A DNA stretch of 64,000 nt from Sphingobium sp. 15-1 (lineage in GTDB: Bacteria; Pseudomonadota; Alphaproteobacteria; Sphingomonadales; Sphingomonadaceae): positions 62,001-126,000 of the forward strand of contig NZ_JABXJG010000002.1 of the NCBI RefSeq assembly GCF_013375535.1, read 5' to 3'. Within the stretch, counting starts at the first letter, position 1. Each line of letters opens with the position of its first letter. The translations under genes and the position numbers were made by a program. Positions 34,340 through 43,977 of this stretch are shown here, piece by piece. The notes under the pieces are model-generated. The model searched no databases, was not told where the DNA came from, and saw nothing but the letters and a program-made list of their open reading frames with translations.

Positions 34340-37300
34340 ATGATCGCTATCGTCAAGGTTGCCCTGCATCGCCCGCTCACCTTCATCGTGATGGCGATCC
34401 TGATCGCAATCGCGGGCGTGCTGGCGGCGGCGCGCACGCCGGTGGACATGTTCCCCAATATCCGCATTCCGGTGGTGGCGGTCGCCTGGCAATATTCGGG
34501 CCTGTCGCCGGAGGATATGGCGAACCGCATCGTCAATCCCTATGAGCGGGTGCTGACCACCACGGTCAACGACATCGAGCATATCGAGAGCCAGTCGCTC
34601 CAGGGTATCGGCATCATCAAAATCTATTTCCAGCCGGGCGCCGACATCCGCACGGCGACCGCGCAGGTGACGTCGGTGTCGCAGACCGTGCTGCGCCAGA
34701 TGCCGCCGGGCATCACGCCGCCGCTGGTGCTGAACTACAGCGCGTCGACCGTGCCGATCCTTCAGCTTGCGCTGTCGGGCAAGGGGCTGTCGGAGCAGCA
34801 GCTATTCGACATGGGCATGAACCAGGTCCGTCCGCCGCTGATCACCGTGCCGGGCCTGGCCATGCCTTTCCCGTCGGGCGGCAAGCAGCGGCAGGTGCAG
34901 ATCGACCTCAATCCGCTGGCGCTCCAGTCCAAGGGGTTGTCGGCGCAGGATGTGGGCGCGGCCATCGCGGCGCAGAACCAGATCAACCCCGCCGGTTTCG
35001 TGAAGATCGGGGAGACGCAGTATAGCGTGAAGCTGAACAACGCCCCGGCCTCCATCGAGGCGCTTAACGACTTGCCGGTCAAGGTGGTGAACGGCGCGAC
35101 CATTTATATGCGCGATGTCGCCCATGTCCGCGACGGCAGCGGGCCGCAGCAGAATGTCGTGCATGTCGAGGGCAGCCGGTCCGTGCTGCTGACAATTCTC
35201 AAGAACGGCGCGACCTCCACGCTGGCGATCGTGGACGGGGTGAAGGAGAAGCTGCCGCAGATTGCGGCGGGCCTGCCCGATACGCTGAAGATCCTGCCCA
35301 TCGGGGACCAGTCGCTGTTCGTGAAGGCGGCGGTGGAGGGCGTCATTCATGAAGGCGCCATCGCGGCGGCGTTGACCTCGCTGATGATCCTGCTGTTCCT
35401 GGGGTCGTGGCGGTCGACGGTGATCATCGCCCTGTCGATCCCGCTCGCCATTCTGACGGCGATTGCGGCGCTCGCGGCTTTCGGCCAGACGCTGAACGTC
35501 ATGACGCTGGGTGGGCTGGCGCTGGCGGTCGGCATATTGGTCGACGACGCCACCGTGACCATCGAGAATATCAACTGGCATCTGGAACAGGGCAAGAGCG
35601 TCTGGGATGCGATCCTTGACGGCGCGGCGCAGATCGTGACGCCCGCCTTCGTGTCGCTGCTGTGCATCTGTATCGTGTTCGTGCCGATGTTCTTCCTGCC
35701 GGGCGTCGCCGGATTCTTGTTCGTGCCGATGGCGCTGTCGGTCGTGTTCGCGATGATCGCGTCCTTCATCCTGTCGCGGACGCTGGTGCCGACCATGGCC
35801 ATGTATCTGCTGAGGCCCCATGTGGAGCAGGGCGACGCGCATATGGCCGGGGCGCCCGCCTCGCGCAATCCGCTGGTCCGCTTCCAGCGCGGGTTCGAGC
35901 AGCGGTTCGAGAAGATACGCCACGGCTATGTCGGGCTGCTGCATCATGCCCTCGATGCGCGCAAGCCCTTCCTGCTGGGCTTCATGGCGATCACGCTGCT
36001 GTCCTTCGGGCTGTTGCCGATGCTGGGCAGCAATTTCTTCCCCTCGGTCGATTCCGGGCAGATCGCCATGCATGTCCGCGTGCCTGTGGGCGCGCGGATC
36101 GAGGACAGCGCGGCGCGCTTCGATCATTTTGCGCGGGAGGTCCGCAACCTGATTCCGGCGGAGGAACTGGCCTCCATCACCGACAATATCGGCCTGCCGG
36201 TCAGTTCCATCAACACCGTCTATAATAATAGCGGCACCATTGGCCCGCAGGACGGGGACATGATGATCGCGCTGACGAAAGCGCATCGGCCCACGGATGA
36301 GCTGGTCGCCATGCTGCGGCGGGAACTGCCGCGCCGTTTCCCCGGAACCAGCTTCGCCTTCCTGCCCGCCGACATCACCAGCCAGATCCTGAACTTCGGC
36401 GCGCCTGCCCCCATCGACGTGCAGATCGCGGGCAAGAACGCGGCGGGCAATCGCGCCTATGCGCAGAAGCTGCTGGCGAAGATGGCGGCGATTTCGGGGG
36501 TGGCCGACGCCCGTATCCAGCAGCCGGCGCGCTCGCCGCAGCTCGATGTCGAGGTCGACCGGTCGCGCGTCGGGCAATATGGCCTGTCGGAGCGGGACGT
36601 GACGACCAGCCTGGCGAGCCAGCTTGCGGGTACGTCGCAGACCGCGCCGCTCTTCTTCGTGAACCCGGAAAATGGCGTGCAATATCCGGTCGTGGCGCAG
36701 GCGCCGGAATATCTGGTGGGATCGATGAGCGAGCTGAGCAACGTGCCGGTGTCGGGTTCGGCGGCGGGGGCTTCGGTGCAGCCGCTGGGCGGCCTGGCGA
36801 CCATCAGGCGGTCCAATACCGTGCCGGTCGTGTCGCATTATGACATTGCGCCGGTACTCGACATTTTCGCGACGACGCAGGGGCGTGATCTGGGCGCGGT
36901 CGCGGGCGACGTGCAGCGGGCGATCCAGTCGCTGGAGAAGGAACTGCCCAAAGGCACGACCGTCACCATCCGGGGCCAATATGCGACGATGAATACCGCC
37001 TTTTCCGGACTGGGCTGGGGACTGGCGGGGGCGATCGTGCTGATCTACCTGCTGATCGTCGTCAATTTCCAGAGCTGGGTCGATCCCTTCGTCATCATCA
37101 CAGCTCTGCCGGCGGCGCTGGCGGGGATCGTGTGGATGCTGTTCACCACGGGCACCACCCTGTCCGTGCCCGCGCTGACCGGAGCGATCATGTGCATGGG
37201 CGTGGCGACCGCCAATTCCATCCTGGTGGTCAGCTTCGCGCGGGAGAAGCTGGCCGAGCTGGGCGACGCCACCCAGGCGGCGCTGGAGGCGGGCATGGTC

Positions 37301-37534
37301 CGTTTCCGCCCGGTGCTGATGACGGCGCTGGCCATGATCATCGGCATGGGGCCGATGGCGCTGGGCCTGGGCGACGGCGGCGAGCAGAATGCGCCGCTGG
37401 GCCGGGCGGTCATTGGCGGCCTGATCTGCGCGACCATCGCCACCCTGTTCTTCGTTCCCACCATCTTCGCCTTCGTCCATCGCAAGCATGGACAGCAGGC
37501 GCCCTCCATGGAAATGCAGCCAAGCCATGTCTGA
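34340..37534 (+). CDS. RND efflux pump (AcrB/MdtB-type superfamily), second system
   Basis: A 1064-residue RND transporter. N-terminus LHRPLTFIVMAILIAIAG then ARTPVDMFPNIRIPVVAVAW; proton-relay aspartates D402-D403 in GILVDDATVTIENINWHLEQG; a second half beginning near residue 540. Its sequence differs clearly from the HAE1 pump at 4257 (for example TRTPVDMFPNI in place of LPIAQYPDI) and belongs to the branch often annotated as efflux RND permease of unknown substrate. The ATG at 34340 is preceded by GGAG. First of three genes with adaptor and outer-membrane factor; the stop overlaps the adaptor start by 8 bases. Confidence 0.93.
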   Translation: MIAIVKVALHRPLTFIVMAILIAIAGVLAAARTPVDMFPNIRIPVVAVAWQYSGLSPEDMANRIVNPYERVLTTTVNDIEHIESQSLQGIGIIKIYFQPGADIRTATAQVTSVSQTVLRQMPPGITPPLVLNYSASTVPILQLALSGKGLSEQQLFDMGMNQVRPPLITVPGLAMPFPSGGKQRQVQIDLNPLALQSKGLSAQDVGAAIAAQNQINPAGFVKIGETQYSVKLNNAPASIEALNDLPVKVVNGATIYMRDVAHVRDGSGPQQNVVHVEGSRSVLLTILKNGATSTLAIVDGVKEKLPQIAAGLPDTLKILPIGDQSLFVKAAVEGVIHEGAIAAALTSLMILLFLGSWRSTVIIALSIPLAILTAIAALAAFGQTLNVMTLGGLALAVGILVDDATVTIENINWHLEQGKSVWDAILDGAAQIVTPAFVSLLCICIVFVPMFFLPGVAGFLFVPMALSVVFAMIASFILSRTLVPTMAMYLLRPHVEQGDAHMAGAPASRNPLVRFQRGFEQRFEKIRHGYVGLLHHALDARKPFLLGFMAITLLSFGLLPMLGSNFFPSVDSGQIAMHVRVPVGARIEDSAARFDHFAREVRNLIPAEELASITDNIGLPVSSINTVYNNSGTIGPQDGDMMIALTKAHRPTDELVAMLRRELPRRFPGTSFAFLPADITSQILNFGAPAPIDVQIAGKNAAGNRAYAQKLLAKMAAISGVADARIQQPARSPQLDVEVDRSRVGQYGLSERDVTTSLASQLAGTSQTAPLFFVNPENGVQYPVVAQAPEYLVGSMSELSNVPVSGSAAGASVQPLGGLATIRRSNTVPVVSHYDIAPVLDIFATTQGRDLGAVAGDVQRAIQSLEKELPKGTTVTIRGQYATMNTAFSGLGWGLAGAIVLIYLLIVVNFQSWVDPFVIITALPAALAGIVWMLFTTGTTLSVPALTGAIMCMGVATANSILVVSFAREKLAELGDATQAALEAGMVRFRPVLMTALAMIIGMGPMALGLGDGGEQNAPLGRAVIGGLICATIATLFFVPTIFAFVHRKHGQQAPSMEMQPSHV

Positions 37535-38723
37535 GCATCATGTTTCGATCGACAATCCCGGAACACAGGGGCCGGACAGCCGCACGTTGAAGCGCGTGGG
37601 GATCGGCGCAGCGGTCGTCGCGCTCGCCATAGTCGGCCTGGGCGTGGCGTCGCGGATTCACGCCACCAATGAATTGCAGCAGGTCGCGGCCGATGCCGCC
37701 ATCCCGACCGTCGCGGTGGTGACGCCAGCGACCGGTGGCGAGGGGGATGCGCTGGTGCTGCCGGGCAATGTGCAGGCCTATAACAGCGCGGCGATCTTTG
37801 CGCGGACCAACGGCTATGTGCGGCGGTGGCTGGCGGATATTGGCGATCATGTGCGGGCGGGGCAGCCGCTCGCCATTCTCGACGCGCCAGAGGTCGACCA
37901 GCAATTGGCGCAGGCGCAGGCAGATTATCAGACGGCGCTGGCCAATGAGCGGCTGTCCGCGACCACATCGAAGCGCTGGGCCTCCATGCTGGCGCAGGAC
38001 GCCGTGTCGCGGCAGGAGGCGGATGAGAAGGCGGGCGACCTTGCCGCGCGCAAGGCGCTGTCCAACGCGGCGCTCGCCAATGTGAAGCGGTTGCAGGCCT
38101 TGCAGGGCTTCACCCGGCTGTCCGCGCCGTTCAGCGGGGTCGTGACCAGCCGTTCGGCGCAGATCGGCGCGCTGGTAGTGGCTGGCAATGCGGCTGCCCA
38201 GCCCTTGTTCACCGTGTCCGATACGCACCGCATGCGCATCTATGTGCGCGTGCCGCAGGGCTATTCGGCAGCGATCAAGCCAGGCATGGCGGCGACGTTG
38301 ACCCTGCCGGAATATCCGGGGCGCAGCTTCAACGCGGCGCTGACCAGCAGCTCGGGCGCGGTCGATGCGCAATCGGGTGCGGTGCTGGTGCAGTTGCAGG
38401 CGGATAATGGTGACGGCGCGCTGAAGCCGGGCGCCTTTGCCCAGGTCCGTTTCAAGGTGGCGGCAGGGTCCGGCAATGGCGTGACCTTGCCGGGCAGCGC
38501 GATCCTCTACGGCAATGACGGGCCGACGGTGGCGGTCGTGGGCGGGGACGGGCGCGTGACCGTGAAGCCGGTGATCATCGCGCGGGACGAGGGCAATGTC
38601 GTGCAGCTTTCCGGCGGCGTGCTGCCGACCGATCGGGTGATCGACACGCCGCCCGACGCCATCCGCAGCGGCGACAAGGTGCATGTGCAGGCCGCTGCCA
38701 AGGGTGCCGCCCATGGGCGTTGA
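37527..38723 (+). CDS. RND efflux periplasmic adaptor, second system
   Basis: A 398-residue membrane fusion protein. The ATG at 37527 gives a short cytoplasmic start, then a single membrane anchor (VGIGAAVVALAIVGLGVASRI, about residues 24-45), rather than a lipobox as in the other adaptor. Typical segments: LPGNVQAYNSAAIFARTNGYVRRWLADIGDHV (beta-barrel/lipoyl), coiled coil about residues 125-190, LSAPFSGVVTSRSAQIGALV (second lipoyl half) and the C-terminal GGVLPTDRVI. Overlaps the pump gene upstream and the channel gene downstream. Confidence 0.93.
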   Translation: MSEHHVSIDNPGTQGPDSRTLKRVGIGAAVVALAIVGLGVASRIHATNELQQVAADAAIPTVAVVTPATGGEGDALVLPGNVQAYNSAAIFARTNGYVRRWLADIGDHVRAGQPLAILDAPEVDQQLAQAQADYQTALANERLSATTSKRWASMLAQDAVSRQEADEKAGDLAARKALSNAALANVKRLQALQGFTRLSAPFSGVVTSRSAQIGALVVAGNAAAQPLFTVSDTHRMRIYVRVPQGYSAAIKPGMAATLTLPEYPGRSFNAALTSSSGAVDAQSGAVLVQLQADNGDGALKPGAFAQVRFKVAAGSGNGVTLPGSAILYGNDGPTVAVVGGDGRVTVKPVIIARDEGNVVQLSGGVLPTDRVIDTPPDAIRSGDKVHVQAAAKGAAHGR

Positions 38724-40107
38724 TCGCAGGGCGGCGGCCCTGTTGCTGGCGGGACTGGCGGGATGCTCGATGGCGCCCGCCTATCAGCCGCCCGCGACCG
38801 CCGTGCCGCAGAATTTCAAGGAGGTGGAGGGCTGGGCCGCCGCCACGCCGATGGATGGCGCGTCGCGGGGCAAATGGTGGGAGGCCTTTGGCGATCCGGT
38901 CCTGAACGATCTGGAGGTGCGGGCGGGGCAGGCCAGCCCGACGCTGGCAGCGGCGCTGGCGCGGTACGATCAGGCGCGGGCGGCGGCGCGCGGCGAGACG
39001 GCGGACCTGTTCCCGCAAGTCAGTGCGGACGGCAACGCCGGCCGGCAGCGGCTGTCGGGCTATCGCTTCGGCGGCAATGGGACGGCGCCGACCTATAACG
39101 ACTTTTCCGTCGGCGCGACGCTGGATTATGAGCTGGACCTTTGGGGCCGCATCCGCAACGCCGTGAAGGCGGCTCGGGCTGACGCGCAGGCGAGTGAGGC
39201 CGATCTGGCTTCGGCGCGGCTCAGCCTGCAGGCGGCGGTGGCGGATGCCTATGCCCGGCTGCGCGGGCTGGATGCCGAGGCGGAATTGCTGCGGCAGACG
39301 GTGGAGGCGTTCGGCAAGGCCTATCGGCTGACGGCCACGCGGCACGATGGCGGCATCGCGTCGGGGATCGACGTCAACCGGGCGAAGACCGTGCTCGACA
39401 ATGCGCGGGCGCAGATTTCCGCCATCGCCAATGAGCGGGCGGCGACCGAACATGAAATCGCCGCGCTGGTCGGGGCGGTGGCGTCGGATTTCAGCATTGC
39501 CGCGCGGGTGCAGCCTCTGGTGGCGCCCGGATTGCCCGCTGGCGCGCCTTCGGAACTGTTGCAGCGGCGGCCCGATGTCGCGGCGGCGGAGCGGCGCATG
39601 TTCGCGGCCAATGCGCGGATCGGGGTAGCGAAGGCCGCTTTCTTCCCGACGCTGACGCTGGGGCTGTCAGGGGGCTATCAGACCACCCGTGGCGAGTTGT
39701 TCAGCAGGCCCAGCAGCTTCTGGGGGTTGGGACCGGCTTCGGCGGTGCTGGCATTGTTCGACGGCGGGCGGCGCAGGGCCGAGGTCAAGATGTCTCGCGC
39801 CGAATATGAGGAGTTGAGCGCAGGCTATCGCGAGACGGTGCTGGGAGCGTTCCGCCAGGTCGAGGATGCAATCGCGGCGAACCGCCATCTGGCCGATCAG
39901 GCGATGAGCCAGCGTGGGGCCGCCACGGCGGCGGGGCGGACGAGTGAGCTGGCCTTGACCCGCTATCGCGATGGCGCGTCCGATTATCTGGAGGTGGTGA
40001 CGGCGCAGGCCGACGCGCTGGAGGCGCAGCGGGCGTTGCTGGCGGTGGAGACGCAGCGGATGCGGGCCAGCGTTGCGCTGGTGAAGGCGTTGGGCGGCGC
40101 GGTTTAG
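38713..40107 (+). CDS. RND efflux outer-membrane factor lipoprotein, second system
   Basis: A 464-residue NodT/OprM-type channel. The ATG at 38713 gives a lipoprotein signal with lipobox LAGC (Cys at residue 18) followed by SMAPAYQPP. Two repeated halves show YELDLWGRIRNAVKAARAD and ELLQRRPDVAAAERRMFAANARIGVAKAAFFP. The start overlaps the adaptor stop by 11 bases. Downstream is a family B palindromic repeat, then convergent genes. Confidence 0.93.
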   Translation: MGVDRRAAALLLAGLAGCSMAPAYQPPATAVPQNFKEVEGWAAATPMDGASRGKWWEAFGDPVLNDLEVRAGQASPTLAAALARYDQARAAARGETADLFPQVSADGNAGRQRLSGYRFGGNGTAPTYNDFSVGATLDYELDLWGRIRNAVKAARADAQASEADLASARLSLQAAVADAYARLRGLDAEAELLRQTVEAFGKAYRLTATRHDGGIASGIDVNRAKTVLDNARAQISAIANERAATEHEIAALVGAVASDFSIAARVQPLVAPGLPAGAPSELLQRRPDVAAAERRMFAANARIGVAKAAFFPTLTLGLSGGYQTTRGELFSRPSSFWGLGPASAVLALFDGGRRRAEVKMSRAEYEELSAGYRETVLGAFRQVEDAIAANRHLADQAMSQRGAATAAGRTSELALTRYRDGASDYLEVVTAQADALEAQRALLAVETQRMRASVALVKALGGAV

Positions 40108-40126
40108 CGGTTAACACAACATCGTG

Positions 40127-40216
40127 GTCGTTCCCGCGCAGGCGGGAACCCATCTCCCCCGCCTTGCTGCTTGGAACTTCTTATGGGAGATGGATCCCCG
40201 CCTGCGCGGGGATGAC
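40127..40216. repeat. Palindromic repeat, family B, intergenic copy
   Basis: A 90-base inverted repeat: GTCGTTCCCGCGCAGGCGGGAA and inner CCATCTCC on the left, GGAGATGG and ATCCCCGCCTGCGCGGGGATGAC on the right (arms described in parts; outer arms about 23 bases). Same family as the element inside cobN, in the opposite orientation. It sits between the convergent ends of the outer-membrane factor gene and the 80-aa gene, where its hairpins could end both transcripts. Confidence 0.8.
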
Positions 40217-40225
40217 GATCATATT

Positions 40226-40468
40226 TTAATGCACCTCCGCTTTCATCCGTTCCACCAGCTTCTCGATCTCCCAGGGCTCCAGCACCCAGGTCCGCGTCTT
40301 GCGGCCCTCGCGGTGGACCGGCTGGGTCAGCAATATGCGCGCCTGTTCCTTTGCATGGGCCTTGAAGATCGCGAAATGCTGGGCGCAATCGCGGATCGTG
40401 CCGATGATCGGCGCCTTGCCGTCCAGGTCGATCATGGTGGCGGGCTGGTCCCAGGGGATGTTGAGCAT
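40226..40468 (-). CDS. Hypothetical protein, 80 aa, partner of the FGE homologue
   Basis: An 80-residue soluble protein, start ATG with GGGAAG eight bases upstream. It reads as one small alpha/beta domain (PATMIDLDGKAPIIGTIRDCAQHFAIFKAHAKEQARILL, then LEPWEIEKLVERMKAEVH). No family recognised. It follows the FGE-like gene after 21 bases on the same strand, so the two are probably co-transcribed; a role as substrate or partner is only a guess from position. Confidence 0.65.
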   Translation of the reverse strand: MLNIPWDQPATMIDLDGKAPIIGTIRDCAQHFAIFKAHAKEQARILLTQPVHREGRKTRTWVLEPWEIEKLVERMKAEVH

Positions 40469-40489
40469 GACGTCTTCCCGTTCTTGAAT

Positions 40490-41446
40490 TCAGCGTCCCG
40501 GCTCGCGGATGATGCAGCGGAAGCCGATATGGCTGGTGGAACTGTCCACCGCCTGCGGGTGGCGGGCGGCGGGGCGGTAGCGCTGGCAATAGCTTGGCGC
40601 GCAGAGATGGGAACCGCCTTTCAGCACTTTTCTTGGGATCGGCGCATGCGGGGCGGCTGGGTCCAGGCTCTCCCGCTTCGTGCCGCCGCGCGGATTGGCG
40701 GGGATGCAGCAGCTTCCCTTCGTCTTGCGCTCCACTTTGGGCTGGGCATACCAGTCGGTCGTCCATTCCCAGACATTGCCGATCATGTCGTAGAGGCCGT
40801 AGCCATTGGCCGCATAGGCCCGGACGGGCGAGGTCCGTTCATAACCGTCCTCCAGCAGATTGCTGTAGGGGAACAGGCCCTGCCAGTAATTGGCGAGCAT
40901 CGCTCCGCCGGGCGCGAGGTCGTCGCCCCAGGCATAGTCGGCGCCCTTCAGCCCGCCCCGCGCCGCGAACTCCCATTCCGCCTCGGTCGGCAACGCCTTG
41001 CCCGCCCATCGGGCATAGGCCTCCGCATCCTGAAAAACGACATGGACCACGGGATGATCCCACAGCTCGTCCAGATTGCTGTCGGGGCCGTGGGGATGGC
41101 GCCAGTCCGTGCCGAAACGGAAATGCCACCATTGGCTGACATCGCTGAGGTCGACGGGCATCGCCGTGCGCTGGAACAGCAGCGACCCGGCCCGCGCCAT
41201 GTCCGGTGGCATGCCGGGATAATCCTTCGGATCGGGGGCGATCTCTGCAAAGGTGCGGTAGCTGGTGGCCTCGACGAATTGCGCGAATTGCCGGTTGGTG
41301 ACGGGGGTTTCGTCGATCCAGAAACTGTCCACGCGGACCTGCCGCACCGGGGCTTCCTCCGGATAGAAACGGTCGGAGCCCATGGCGAAGGCGCCGCCTT
41401 CGATGAAGCGCATCTCGTGCGCGATGGCGTTCCCGGTCTCGATCAC
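40490..41446 (-). CDS. Formylglycine-generating enzyme (SUMF1/FGE) family protein
   Basis: A 318-residue FGE-sulfatase-domain protein. The domain starts at MRFIEGGAFAMGSDRFYPEEAPVRQVRVDSFWIDETPVTNRQFAQFV; later WEFAARGG, YDMIGNVWEWTTDWY and GGSHLCAPSYCQRYRPAARH. The last contains both catalytic cysteines of true FGE (C282 and C287, CX4C), which many SUMF1-domain proteins lack, so oxidation of a target cysteine to formylglycine is likely. The start is GTG at 41446 or ATG at 41413. No sulfatase with a CXPXR site is in the window; the target is therefore unknown. Downstream lies the 80-aa gene. Confidence 0.88.
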   Translation of the reverse strand: MIETGNAIAHEMRFIEGGAFAMGSDRFYPEEAPVRQVRVDSFWIDETPVTNRQFAQFVEATSYRTFAEIAPDPKDYPGMPPDMARAGSLLFQRTAMPVDLSDVSQWWHFRFGTDWRHPHGPDSNLDELWDHPVVHVVFQDAEAYARWAGKALPTEAEWEFAARGGLKGADYAWGDDLAPGGAMLANYWQGLFPYSNLLEDGYERTSPVRAYAANGYGLYDMIGNVWEWTTDWYAQPKVERKTKGSCCIPANPRGGTKRESLDPAAPHAPIPRKVLKGGSHLCAPSYCQRYRPAARHPQAVDSSTSHIGFRCIIREPGR

Positions 41447-41484
41447 CGGGCGAGCATAGCGGCGGATCGGCCCGGTGTATCGCG

Positions 41485-41524
41485 TAAAAAAGCACGCCGG
41501 AAGCGGCTTGGCTTCCGGCGTGCT
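41485..41524 (-). terminator. Rho-independent terminator after the TonB receptor
   Basis: AGCACGCCGGAAGC (41491-41504) and GCTTCCGGCGTGCT (41511-41524) form a perfect 14-bp stem with a 6-base loop, followed on the minus strand by six T (complement of the A-run at 41486-41491). It is 15 bases after the receptor stop and is a textbook intrinsic terminator, so the FGE gene is transcribed separately. Confidence 0.92.
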
Positions 41525-41538
41525 TACCGACTTGAGTG

Positions 41539-43977
41539 TTAGAAGTCCTTGCGGACGGTCACGCCGATCTTGCGCGGCGTGCCGATGTTATAGCCAAGCC
41601 GTCCCCGCCCGCCGCGCTCGCGGTCGAGCGAGTAGAGCGCATTCTCGTCGAACAGATTGTTGACGTAGAGCGTGACCGACAGGCCGCTGTCCCAGCTTAC
41701 GCCGGTCGACAAGTTGACCAGATTATAGGCGCCAAGCTTGTAGGAACCGAAGTTGAATGCCCCGGTGCCATAAGCGCCCGTGGCCGGGTCATAATAGATG
41801 GAGTTGGTAAAACTGCCTTTGCCCGGCTCCTGATCGTCCAGTTGGGTATAGCGGTCGCCCACATGCTGGAAGCTGGCGGTGAAGGACCAGTCGGTCTCCG
41901 CCGCGATCTCCATCGTATAGGTCGCTGCCGCCGCCATCTGGAACTTCGGCACGGTGGGCAGGCGGTTGCCCTTGCGGATGCCCGCGATGATCGCGCCGCC
42001 TCCGTCGGTGACGTTGCTGTCGATCTTCGAGTCGATATAGCTGCCGCTCAATGACAGATCGAGGTTCGGGGAGACGCGGGCGCTCAGTTCCGCTTCCAGA
42101 CCCGCCGTATGCGCCTTCGGCACGTTGAAGAGGATGCGCGAGGAACAGCTTCCCGCATCCGCCGTGACCTGAAGATTCTTGATGTCGTTGTAGAAGGCCG
42201 CTGCGTTGAAGGTGATGCCGCTGCCCGACGCCTTCACCCCGGCTTCATAGTTCCACAGCGTTTCGTCCTCGAAGGTCGGACGGTTGCCATAGGTGGCCGC
42301 GTCCGGCCCGGTCGCGCCGCCATTACAGAGCGGCAGGTTCAACGGATCGTTGACGCCGCCCAAGCGGAAGCCCTTGGACGCCTGGACGTTGAAGGTCAGG
42401 TCGCGATTGGCTTCATAGCTGGCGATGAAGCGGGGGGAGAAGCCGGTCGATCCGGTCTTGTCGCCCACCCGGTTGTCGCCATTGGGGAAGACGCCGCCGG
42501 TCTTGAAATCGCGCTCTTCCTTGAAGTCGTAATAGCGGCCGCCGGCTGTCAGCTTGAACTGGCCAAGCTTGTAGCTCGCCTCGCCAAAGGCGGCATATTG
42601 CTTGATGATATAGGGAATGTCGGCATTGTAAGGCGAGTTGAGCGGGAAGCCATTGGCCGCCCCTGCCGATGCGCCCGGTCCGAATGGCGCCGGCGCCGCG
42701 TCGATGAAGGCGTCATAGCCGGGAGTTGGCAGCCGTTGCTCATAGTTGCGGTCGACATGGCTGTAGAAACCACCGAACACCCATTGGAACGGCCCCGCGC
42801 CGGTCGAGGCGAGGCGCAATTCCTGCGTCCATTGCTTGAGCTTGGTCGTATCGCGCAAGTTCGACGGCAGGTTGGCGATGGCGGGATTGACGCCAAATTG
42901 CACCACAAAGGGCGTAACGGACACCGAACCGGTCAGCGCCGACGCGTCGCGGCTGACCAGAATGTCGCGGTGGATATAGGTGGTGATCGACGTCAGCGCG
43001 ACGTCGGCGCCTATATCGACATTGGCCGTGAAGTCCGCCAGCGTGGTCTTGTCGCGGAATTCCTCCCGCAGCTTCAGATATTGGGTCCGCTCGGGCAGAA
43101 TGTCGAAGGGGCTGATCAGCTCGTTATAATAGAGATGATAGCTGTCCTCGCGGTTGAAGCCGTTGGTGCGGATGTCCTGATAAATGATGCGCGGGGTCAG
43201 CTTGATCCCCGGCGCGGGTTCCCAGAGGAGGCTGAGACGCCCGCCATAGCGGCGGCCGTCATTGATGTTCTTTCCGGCAGCCGGGCCGATGGCGTCGATG
43301 AAGCCGGCATAATGTTCGGCATAGCCGACCGCGCGGATCGCCGCCGTCTCGCCCAGCGGCAGGTTGATCGCGCCCTTGCCGGAATAGCCGACATCGCCGC
43401 CCTTCAGGACATTGGCGCCCGCCTCGACCGTGCCTTCGGTCTGGCCGAGCTTGGGCTGCTTGGTGATGTAGCGGACGGTGCCGCCTTCGGAGCCGGAGCC
43501 GAACAGCGTGCCCTGCGGCCCGCGCAGCGTTTCCACGCGGTCAAGGTCGAACAGGTCGAAATCCGGCGTGAACAGCGACATGGAGATGACGGATTCGTCG
43601 AGATAGACGCCGACCTGTTCCTTGACGCCCGGCTGGTCGCGGACGACCTGGCCCGCCGACACGCCGCGTACGGACACCTGGCTCTGGCCCGGCCCCAGAT
43701 TCTGGACGGTCAGACCCGCGACGCTGCGCGAAACGTCCTCGATCGAGGTGGCGCCCATGCGCTGCATCGCTTCGGCGGTCTGCGCATTGATGGAAAAGGG
43801 AACGTTCTGGATCGATTCATTGCGCTTCGTCGCAGTGACGATGATCTCGTTGCCGTACCAGTCGGAGGCACTGTCCGTTTCCTGCGCGTAGGCTGTAGTA
43901 GAGAGGCCCGTCAAGGCCAGAACAAGACATGATGCGGACAGGCACAATACGGATTGGTGGTGGGGAAATTGGTTCAT
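41539..43977 (-). CDS. TonB-dependent outer-membrane receptor
   Basis: An 812-residue receptor. Signal peptide to about residue 31 (TTAYAQ); then EIIVTATKRNESIQNVPFSINA with the TonB-box/plug start, plug motifs (LTVQNLGPGQSQVSVRGVSAG and ETLRGPQGTLFGSGSEGGTVRYIT) and a 22-strand barrel ending in VTVRKDF with the terminal aromatic residue. It is of the kind abundant in sphingomonads; ligand unknown. It does not neighbour B12 or siderophore genes, and no riboswitch precedes it. GGAGG stands six bases before the ATG. Closed by a strong terminator. Confidence 0.94.
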   Translation of the reverse strand: MNQFPHHQSVLCLSASCLVLALTGLSTTAYAQETDSASDWYGNEIIVTATKRNESIQNVPFSINAQTAEAMQRMGATSIEDVSRSVAGLTVQNLGPGQSQVSVRGVSAGQVVRDQPGVKEQVGVYLDESVISMSLFTPDFDLFDLDRVETLRGPQGTLFGSGSEGGTVRYITKQPKLGQTEGTVEAGANVLKGGDVGYSGKGAINLPLGETAAIRAVGYAEHYAGFIDAIGPAAGKNINDGRRYGGRLSLLWEPAPGIKLTPRIIYQDIRTNGFNREDSYHLYYNELISPFDILPERTQYLKLREEFRDKTTLADFTANVDIGADVALTSITTYIHRDILVSRDASALTGSVSVTPFVVQFGVNPAIANLPSNLRDTTKLKQWTQELRLASTGAGPFQWVFGGFYSHVDRNYEQRLPTPGYDAFIDAAPAPFGPGASAGAANGFPLNSPYNADIPYIIKQYAAFGEASYKLGQFKLTAGGRYYDFKEERDFKTGGVFPNGDNRVGDKTGSTGFSPRFIASYEANRDLTFNVQASKGFRLGGVNDPLNLPLCNGGATGPDAATYGNRPTFEDETLWNYEAGVKASGSGITFNAAAFYNDIKNLQVTADAGSCSSRILFNVPKAHTAGLEAELSARVSPNLDLSLSGSYIDSKIDSNVTDGGGAIIAGIRKGNRLPTVPKFQMAAAATYTMEIAAETDWSFTASFQHVGDRYTQLDDQEPGKGSFTNSIYYDPATGAYGTGAFNFGSYKLGAYNLVNLSTGVSWDSGLSVTLYVNNLFDENALYSLDRERGGRGRLGYNIGTPRKIGVTVRKDF

